In this document: positions 55,558 to 64,000 of the stretch, one piece after another | How positions within the stretch are numbered: the stretch's first letter is position 1 | Layout of the letters: each line of letters starts with the position of its first letter | Assembly: GCA_027946365.1 (NCBI GenBank) | Contig: JAPEUQ010000011.1 | Span: forward strand, 1,364,001 to 1,428,000 | From: Kalmusia sp. IMI 367209 | Lineage: Eukaryota > Ascomycota > Dothideomycetes > Pleosporales > Didymosphaeriaceae | DNA length: 64,000 nucleotides | Reading direction: 5' to 3' | Program-made: the position numbers and the translations under genes | The notes under the pieces: model-generated | Told to the model about the DNA's origin: nothing | What the model saw: the letters and a program-made list of their open reading frames with translations, nothing else | Databases searched by the model: none

Positions 55558-56727
55558 ATGGCTTCCACCCACGACCTCGTCACGCTAACTGCAAATTGCC
55601 TCTGCAAGGCCAACGTCTTCACAACTCAAGTACCAAAGTCTCAGCTCCCGCTACAAGGTTGGGCCTGTCATTGCGACTCCTGCCGTCATGTTACTGGTGC
55701 ACTCTACACCATGGATGCCCCTTGGCCCGAGCCACGAGCAAATGTAGACGCCTCAGGACTGAAAGCATACACCTTCTCGGCCACGTACGAAATCCTTTTC
55801 TGTGGCACTTGTTCGACCCCCATGTTCTTCGCGGATACACAGGATCTAGACAAGCAGCTCGGCGTGTTCACGGGTACCATCAAGAACGATCCAGGCGACT
55901 TGGTCAAAATCACTAGCCATATCTTCGTTGGCGACACCAAGGATGGAGGCGCGTCAATGTGGCTACGCAAGCCGAACCCCGATCGAACTGAAGTTATGCG
56001 GTATAAGGAGCGCGCTGAGAAGGAGAATGGCAAGCCTGCTGAGGCTCTGCCCTATGACTGGCCACCATCGGACTACTTGACGGGCTTTGAACTAAAGAAG
56101 AATGTTCCGGTGCCTATCTGGTGTAAATGCAAAGGGGTCAATCTTATGTGGCACCAGGGCAATTATAATGGTACAACGGAGAAGCAATTGCCTTGGTTCG
56201 TTGACCCCGCAACCCGCAAGGCTCTAGGAGGCTTCTGTGCGTGCGAATCTTGCCGCCTCTTCGGAGGGGTAGATGTGTGGAACTGGGCATTTGCCGAACT
56301 CAAAGACATATCATTTTCAGATATGACCCAAGAGCCACGCTTTCCTGATTCGAGCACTGATCTCCAAGCCTTGGTCGACGCCAAAGATCCATCGATCGGC
56401 ACCCTTACGTACTACACGTCGTCCCCTGGGGTCCAACGATTCTTCTGCAGTAACTGCTCGGCCTGCATTTTCTATGGCGCTGACGATCGATCACAAATGG
56501 TGGACGTTGCAATAGGGGTTATGGAAGCGTCTGATGGCGCAAGAGCAGAAGGCTATCTATCTTGGGCGTACGGTGGTGCGATCAGTCGGCTAGACGAGAA
56601 CACTGGAGGCTGGCGTGGTGACCTCCTTTCACGAGTGGCTGAAGAGGGAGAAGATTGGAGGATAAGCAGGGGTTATCCTAAGAATTGGAGGAGGCTGGCA
56701 CGAGAAGGGGCTGCGAAGGAAGTATGA
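55558..56727 (+). CDS. Protein with two GFA (CENP-V/glutathione-dependent formaldehyde-activating-like) domains
   Basis: A single-exon 389-residue protein made of two zinc-binding GFA/Mss4-like domains in tandem. The first has C14-x-C16, GWACHCDSCRH (C37, C39, C42) and CGTCSTPMFF; the second has WCKCKG, GFCACESCRLFGG and FFCSNCSACIFYG. The spacing CxC ... CxxC ... CxxC matches the family in both halves. Named after a bacterial enzyme proposed to join formaldehyde and glutathione, but most fungal members have no tested activity. Sequence between domains (about 130-185) is hydrophilic with Pro/Lys. No signal peptide. Two-domain versions occur in fungi, so this is a fusion or old duplication and not an artefact. 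Start ATG directly precedes the first domain. Confidence 0.92.
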   Translation: MASTHDLVTLTANCLCKANVFTTQVPKSQLPLQGWACHCDSCRHVTGALYTMDAPWPEPRANVDASGLKAYTFSATYEILFCGTCSTPMFFADTQDLDKQLGVFTGTIKNDPGDLVKITSHIFVGDTKDGGASMWLRKPNPDRTEVMRYKERAEKENGKPAEALPYDWPPSDYLTGFELKKNVPVPIWCKCKGVNLMWHQGNYNGTTEKQLPWFVDPATRKALGGFCACESCRLFGGVDVWNWAFAELKDISFSDMTQEPRFPDSSTDLQALVDAKDPSIGTLTYYTSSPGVQRFFCSNCSACIFYGADDRSQMVDVAIGVMEASDGARAEGYLSWAYGGAISRLDENTGGWRGDLLSRVAEEGEDWRISRGYPKNWRRLAREGAAKEV

Positions 56728-59700
56728 TACAGTAATGGGACAGAAGCCTAGAGATGTGCTGCGCCATATGTTACCCCAACGTGTTCGCTACATACTTGAG
56801 AACTCAATTCAATTCAGGCTTCAAGCAACTCTATACACAGCTGAAAACCAAATCATACACTACCCTTATGATTAAGCTACGTCAATGTTGTTTAAAGTAG
56901 CCCGAACATGTTCATCGTACATATAATATTGTGAGATAAAAAAAAGGTCTACATACACGCAGTAGATCAAGCCAATTCTGGCTAAATAATGCACAAAATA
57001 GTATCTTAAAATTTTCTTTCTGGAGTTGAACTTGCACATCATGGTTCAAGCCTATTGCAGAGCAGATAGAAGAGACAACGCGATGTAGAGGCAATGCAAG
57101 TCACATTCTACACGATGACCTTTTTTGAGTTTGAGGAAACATAAAATAAGAAACTTTAAAGCTAGCAAATAGGTGCATGGATCCGAAGGCGGGGAGTTGG
57201 GCCAAAAGCTTGGTGTTCCTCCCTCTAAGCAGCCACCGACGAGACCTTTATCTGACTAAATCAGCAGGCACATGTGTCACCCACTCACTGCAAAAAGAAC
57301 TGTTTATGAGGAACTAGCTTCAAGTAATCACACTGAGCCTTTTATGCGTGGGAAAAACAAAGTAGCAAAAGAGTTCGGTCGCCCTTATCTAGGGCAGACC
57401 TACGTCTCTGCTATTCGAACTGTTGGCACTGTACTTCACAAATTTTTGGCGAGAACGAGAAAACTGCGAGACACACAAGTGAGCTAGTCTCACTAAACAA
57501 CTATAGATTACAAAGCTAAGGCATGACCAACGCGCGTCAGAGGCGAAAGAAACCCTCAATTGTATAATATATATAGGTAGTAAAAGGTCTTGGTGGGTAA
57601 AATCAAGATGGCAACACAGCATGGAACGCATGCGACATTAAGCGAGATCAATACCAACAAGGGAGTCGGGTTAATTCATACTAAAGGATGGTGCTTTTGG
57701 GCAGACCCAATTGGGATATACGGGTGTAAATGGACATATTCTACATTGCCCCCATCTCTTAGCGGCGGAAGAAAGCAAAAATCAAAAGGGTAGGTCATAA
57801 AGAGTGAGACGACGTATTAATCAAGAGCTTCGTCAATTGTACCCACATCCAATTTAGCATAGAGACTTAAAACAGCCTTCCTCATGTACCGCAGAGGACT
57901 GATACGAAGGATCTATTATCATGTGTATCTACAATTGAACTACAAGAGAGATAGATATCTTCTTGTGATTGCACTCTTCATCGTTCTCAGCTAATATCAT
58001 TTTCTTCTCGACCCGCTTGGTATTCGCGTCTACTTTTCTAGAATAGATAGCGTCAAGCTTAGCGCTGAAGTTGCGAAGTCCATCCGTCAAAAGGCCTCCC
58101 TATATCCTCCTTGAACTTATCTTATGTCAAACTATTTCAGACCACAAATCCATCGGTACCAGTCACCTGCTCCAGCTTCTTATATAGATTGTCACAGATT
58201 GAGCGAGTTATCGCTTGTCTTGCGAGAATATGCGGTAAGTAGGAAATCTCCTGGAACGGTCACAGAAGGTCGTTGTGGTCTATGTGTCCCAACTCCTTTT
58301 CATCCTCAATTTCATGGGTATAACCTTGTCGCGCATATATACTACTGCAAAAGTTATATGGATTAATCAGAGGCAGACGCTGCTTTACTGGTGTCTTGGC
58401 CAGTGAGATTTACGCTAGCTTCTTTCCTCTTCCCTCCACTATCACATACCGCAGTACTTGTCCGACTAAAGAAAACTTACTTTCTGTCCTCCTTCTTCCA
58501 ACCGCTTACCATTTCCATGGTAGCCTCCGACCCCGACCTGCGGATTCAGGCGTCTAAGCCGTCCAAGCCGTCTGCGACCTCGTCTCAACTGTGGCATATC
58601 GCAGCCCTAGCCGCACATCCGCATATGGTTTCTGATGTGCTTACACTGCTAAATAAACCACAAGCATAGCAATTGAGCGAGCAAAAGGCGGGTGAAGCGC
58701 CCACGACAGGCCAAGACTGCTCTGGAGAGAGCGAAATGCCGACATACGCAAGGCATACTGCCTCTCCTCATGCATGGCACCTGATTACCAGATAACGTTT
58801 GTGTTACCTCTAGAGCGCCCTGCCCTATAGATAGCTTCCGAGCTGCGTATCATTTTCCTCAAGTCGACCCGTGGCTCAACGCGCGATTGCTAGACATAAC
58901 CTCTGCAATATTAGTTGAATCGTGGTGAAACCACTCCTACTTGGTCTCCTCAGAATCAGTAACTTACACTGAATGATGGAAAGTAACCAATCTGACTATT
59001 GAGAAAAAGTTAACCCGGAGGTGTGAGCTAAGGTGCTCGGTGTCATCCCCACTCTATATCTTCAGCTCCGCTTAAATCCCACCATCGATCCTGCGAAGAT
59101 CTACCCAGCCTATTGATCAATACCGTATATGGCGGGTTCATCCTGAGCCTGGTGGGAAAAAAATTTGGTTTCAAAGCAGAGCAACAGCTGTTTCTTGCAG
59201 ACGACCATGTTCGGCAATGTGTTGTTACACAAAAAGATTACTGCAGCGTACAGTATGAGTGTTTGTTTGAGGCTGAACAAGGATACTCTCAATACCTGCT
59301 TTGTGAACCTGCGATGAGGTTTGGGAGCGATTTCTGACAGGATACGCAGTCGCGATTGTAATCCCTGATCGATAGAGGGCAGAAGACGCTGCCAGCTAGT
59401 CAAATTCGGGAAGAGCTCGTAGCGACGAAGACACAGAGGGAGCAACTAGCGAAATGTTTTCGTAAGGACATGGATTCCTACGCTGTACGTTAATGCACCA
59501 GGAGTATAAACTTGCTATTAAAGTCTGAGGTCGGAATCTTTGCAGAATGCATCTCAGCCGGGATCCTCATCTATGAAGAGAACACACTAGGGTAACTTCA
59601 ACACCACGTGGTCCCGGAAACTGACCCAGAATACACTTTCCTCCACAACAGATGGTGTACCTGAATAATATGGAGCGAATCCAGTTTGGAGCATTGGGCA

Positions 59701-62700
59701 AGTTGGCCGTTTGGACTAAAGCCTACTTGGAGCCGATGGGCGCAAAGAAGATCCGTAGTCTCGAGTCATATGCCTATAGGGAACTCTTTGTAGCGTCATG
59801 AGCTTGCGGTGGCGTCGTTTGAAGATTTGACAAGGCTTTCACGTGGGCTCGCAAAGCCGCAGACTCGAGAGAGATTGTGCAGCACAGCCGTGAATAGAAG
59901 GATTTGATCACTGCATATATTTTGCATCCCATGCATTCGCGCAAAAGTTTGCCAATGTACGTAGAGGCGAATAAATGTATGCCAGAAGACGAATGTCATG
60001 TAAGTAGTGAGGTTGCGCTGCCGAGCGTGGAGTGTGGGCTACCTTGCCGTACAATTTGCTGCCGGCTTGTTTGGCTTCGAGCAACAAACTCTGCGTAGCT
60101 TCCTCTTCAAGTACGCTCTGTCTGACTTGATAGGCGGTCTTGTTGGGTCCATAGAGGTGTCTTGTTGACTAGCGTCCAGGTGCCTACCCACCCACCATGA
60201 TAATGCCACGATCGTCGACCGCCCTCGTCCGCCTACGTAAATATCCCATACTCGATACCATCAACTGTTGATTCCACAGGTTTCGAGCCTTTGAGTGGGA
60301 ACCACGTGCCCCACCTCCCGCTCCAACTCTGGACTTTCGCCCTCGGTCAGCGCCAACCAACTAGTCCCCGCTCCTAGAGACAAACAAACAATGGCAACAC
60401 GAGGGAAACGCAACATACTCTAGGAAGACTCCGAGTCCTAACTTGTCGTATGCATATCCTCAGTGTCGATGACAAATTGAAATATGCACCGCACACACAC
60501 GGCGTCGCCGCGAACCCGAGACAATACCTGCAGACACGAGCAAGAGCTAGCTTGTCATAAAGACGGCGCCATCCTCTCTACATGCTTTACACTCTTGCCT
60601 TTTTTTTGGCAGTCGTTCAAGAGTAAGCTGGCTTTTGAAGGAGACGAAGAGGAGCCGTCTTGCAAGGGCACCCGCTGCGCGCGTAGACAGCTTGTTTAAC
60701 ATCGAGCAGAACACGCTCATCTATACTGAAAAGGGAACAGGTCTACACTGACAATCAGCTGTCGCGACAAGTTGCTCTATGCTGGACGCACAGCTAGGCG
60801 TACCGGAAGTCGAGGGACTATGCTATGTGCGCGCTCAATGGGATCGAGGGCCGTTGCTCTTCTATATGGCGCGCTACAGCGGGATCAGCGACAAGGCTAC
60901 ATCTTACGATGCATTTACACAGCAGAGGCACATCTGAATCCAGGCTGGATGCAACATCGATCGCCACTCGAGAGCCCACCCCGATCGATAATTGACACTC
61001 GCCTCGGCAAGCCGCAACGAGAGGTGTGCTCGGACACCTTAGGTATTATGCAAAGCAGCGTCAAGTTTGCGTACGTGTAACTTAGAGGATTCTCGCGCAT
61101 GTGTCCTCATCAGTATCTAGTTGCACGCTTTTATGGTGTCGACTCGAAGATCTCGTGTGCCTTTAACAGACTCGGCCGCTCTTCTTTCCCGGCGAACCGT
61201 ATAATTTGGCGACTGAAGCACTCAGAGCAGCCGGTAGCTATCCCCTCTGCAATACCTAATTTGGCTGTATGGTAGAGGCTGAAGGCGACCTATCCATTGG
61301 AAAAAAAAATAGGTCAACTTCACCAGCGATGCAAATATTCAATCGTCGAGGTGGACTTCTCGAACAGTGGCTGCACAGATCAACGACAGGGACGCATATT
61401 CCATCTTCCATGGCATCTAGCAATGAGTTACACAGTCCGTTGATCAGATATTCGAAAATTGATCAGGGCTGCGCTGACTTTCTTGTGTACAGGACTATCC
61501 ATGTACCCTTCGTGTCACCCAAGTCTTTTCGCACGCCGAACGAGAACGTAACGACCACGAAGCTTATGGGTAGGGCGACCACAACGACGGATGGCGTTGA
61601 AAAATATGACAAAGGACCTGAAAATCGAGAGTAGATGATGATTAACCGGAGATGAGCTCTCTAGGGACTGATTGAAACGCATCCCATCCTCGTGTAACCG
61701 ATACCTCGATACTGCAACGGAAGAGCCAGAAATGCACGGTTGCGACGCACATGCCGGTCCGGATGTCTGGCCGTGTTCCCGTAGGCATACGGCAATTGGC
61801 GAAGTTGCCAAGGGAAAAGAGAGATTCAAGGCTTGGTGTGCGTAATTTAAACGAGGATGCCATATGCGCGCACCCAACGTGCATATTCTGGCGGAGAGCT
61901 GGATCCTGTCTACTTGGACCAATGGGCTCGACCTGAAGTTCGACAGCAACACTCTCGGTTGAAGTGCCTTGCCCTGCCGACTTCTGGCACTTGATCCCTT
62001 CATTTGGCTGTCACAGCAGAGATGTTGTTGAGGTCATCTTCCAACGGCCAGTATTTTACTGATGTAAAGACGCTGGTGACTCTGTGATCTCGCGTCGGAA
62101 TACGATAGCTATTCGCATGCTTTCTCAAGACGAGTGACTCTATACATATACGGCTATACGAGGAGTTGCTGTAGACCACAGATCTACCTGTTGACTGGAT
62201 CGAAGGCGGAGTCTCACTCTGTGCGAGGCCGAACAAGGGACAGGCTCTCTATTTTTAGATCAGTCATCATCGTCTCAAGATGTCTGACAAAGAACATGAG
62301 GCCAAAAGAGCATATCATACAGCCTGTAACATCCCGGACCTTGACTTCGCAGAGAGAATCGGTCAACTTCAAGATTTTGTTGAGATGCGCGGGTCGTCGT
62401 CTAGGACGATACCCCCCTCTGGCATGAGGAGATAAATCGACGAACGAGAGAGGTCGAATCGAAGCGTAAGAGACCACAAGAACCCGGATGAACTCCCTCA
62501 TAAACAACACATCGATGTAAGTGTCTACGATACGTATTGTTTGTCCACAGAAGCTATCGTCTTGCAAACATGCTAGAGAAAGGGACTGTGCCAGATGAGA
62601 TTCGGCCCCATCAGCACTTCAAGAGTGGGACGCACAACACACACTCTTGAACTGATAGGAATGAATAGTCGAAAACATAATGGCCTTTGAAGCTCTTCTA

Positions 62701-64000
62701 CATGGGTCCTTTCGATTCTAAGCGGCAAGAGCGGCGTAATGGAGCGACTGCAGCCTCTTGGAACCCAGGATGATGGTCCTATGACCATGAGGCCACCCTT
62801 CGATGAGCGAGATATTAGTCTGGAGAACACTCGATCAAAAAGATGTCAGCAGCGTAGTACGGTTTTACTTTTATGACCGATAGATCCCTTGAACGGGTGG
62901 AGGTCGATTTCGCTTCTTGCAACGTATCTTAGGAAGCGAGTATGCATCTATCCGTCGCGGCTTGTGTCACAAGAACAGTCCCTCGAGTCAATCATTCGAC
63001 AACTGCATAAGGACGTCTCGTATAGGTTTCGATATCGTACGCCGACGGCGGATTTAACCTTAGCATGAAATCTTCAAACATGTTACATTGTTAGCAAAGT
63101 TCATACAGGTAGGAAACCAAACAAGGGAAAGAGGTTTGCCTGCTCAAAGTCGCGCAATCCCACAAGTCAGTTTCACGATTCCGACCGACGGCAGAAATCG
63201 CACTTTTCTCCCGCTCTCCAACACCGCCTCCCATGATTCAAACCGCAAGGAAATGTCATTAAAGCGAGTCTCCGTATGGAAGCGGGACAAACACTTAACA
63301 CCAAGCTGAGCTTGACGACATTCCGATACCAGCAATCCGCACCTTGAGGCGAGTCAATGCGCAACGGCAAGACAGACACCCAACACCAAGCAAAGCTTGA
63401 CCCATGACGGGACGTAATCGCATCGTTCGGAACCTCAACGGATACCACAACAACACACCATCCCTACAGCCATAGCGTGCACACAACAAGTAGTCATCGC
63501 GACCAGAATCCCAGGTGCGGGGGTTCAATCTCCAAAGATCATGAACCGGCCTGCCTAACTATACTGCACGTCTCAGGTAGCATTCGGCATGTAACCCCAG
63601 CCACATCAGGCGCTAGCTCCATGCTGCAGCCATTATAGCCTCGCATGGAGCCTGAGATGATGACCGGTCTGAGCGTGGATAGCGGTCTCGCCCGACATGC
63701 AGATTGGGTCTACCTGACCAGAGGTCGCTTGCTGTTCAGGAGATATATAATTGGGCCTTACGGATGATTGGGAGAGTTTATGGTGACGGGAAAGAGCTCG
63801 AGCTGGTAGGAGTCGGAAACCGTGAAAAATATCTAGTGAAAGGCTTGAAGAAGCTTGGCTTTGTAGACTGCTGAAAGATGCAGTACCAAGAAAGGTAAGT
63901 TTACCAGTTGAAGATGAAATATACTGACTAAAGCCAGTTTCGTTTGTGTATGAAAAGTGCTGAACAGGTACCTGTCGCGGGCGATGCCTGTTGGCGCAGA
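56728..64000. other. Gene-poor right end (7.3 kb)
   Basis: No frame here carries a recognisable domain, signal peptide or convincing exon chain. Frames checked include plus 58519-58669, plus 59113-59337, plus 60772-61080, plus 61269-61634, and a 55-codon plus-strand stretch at about 63710-63874 ending in TGA that has reasonable protein sense (EIYNWALRMIGRVYGDGKEL) but no family. Parts of 56900-58100 are AT-rich. No transposon termini, tRNA or rRNA were recognised. It may hold decayed elements beyond recognition by eye. Confidence 0.5.

Noticed and set aside
63505..63535. GGGGGTTCAATCTCC, resembling a tRNA T-arm
   Set aside because: The flanking bases do not pair into a T-stem and no D-arm or anticodon arm lies upstream.

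Overview
The window is nuclear DNA from a filamentous ascomycete (Pezizomycotina). Genes are spread over both strands without operons, most carry introns of 40-80 bases with GT-AG ends and CTAAC-like branch sites, and several families are typical of filamentous fungi: cutinase, UstYa-like oxidase, SAT4/PTH11-type rhodopsin-like receptor, HOS3 deacetylase and Dal5-like permease. The look of the secreted proteins and the intron style suggest a Dothideomycete, but that is inference; the sequence alone does not fix the species. No tRNA, rRNA, CRISPR array or recognisable intact transposon was found.

Left part (1-9.5 kb): a Dal5-like MFS permease running off the left edge, a long gene-poor stretch, a YAP-type bZIP factor with a GC-AG intron, another gene-poor stretch and a small six-cysteine secreted protein. 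From 10.4 to 22.1 kb lies a run of minus-strand genes: secreted M28 aminopeptidase, small RING protein, histone deacetylase HOS3 (1177 residues, one exon), cutinase and secreted GH37 trehalase. Four of these genes act on chromatin or on extracellular peptides, cutin and trehalose, fitting a plant-associated or saprotrophic life.

Middle (24-38.3 kb): an F-box protein, a FAX/metaxin-like GST, an acidic protein with a long GAC/AAC trinucleotide tract, a GNAT acetyltransferase and then the most interesting locus. A UstYa-family (DUF3328) protein with two HxxHC motifs lies 592 bases upstream of a 122-residue secretory precursor made of five 17-18-residue units, most ending in dibasic Kex2-type sites. 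This is the layout expected of a small fungal RiPP (dikaritin-like) or Kex2-processed repeat peptide locus. A rhodopsin-like membrane protein follows on the same strand.

Right part (40-56.7 kb): a seven-exon GABA/choline-type permease with a 24-base microexon, a But2-like secreted protein, a 100-residue probable mitochondrial protein divergent from a GH47 mannosidase, an SRR1-like gene with an apparent frameshift, two head-to-head paralogues of an uncharacterised fungal family sharing an intron position, a multicopper oxidase with an apparent frameshift, and a double GFA-domain protein. The last 7.3 kb holds no gene I can support. Exon borders were deduced by hand from splice signals, phase continuity and protein sense; they are consistent but not backed by transcripts.
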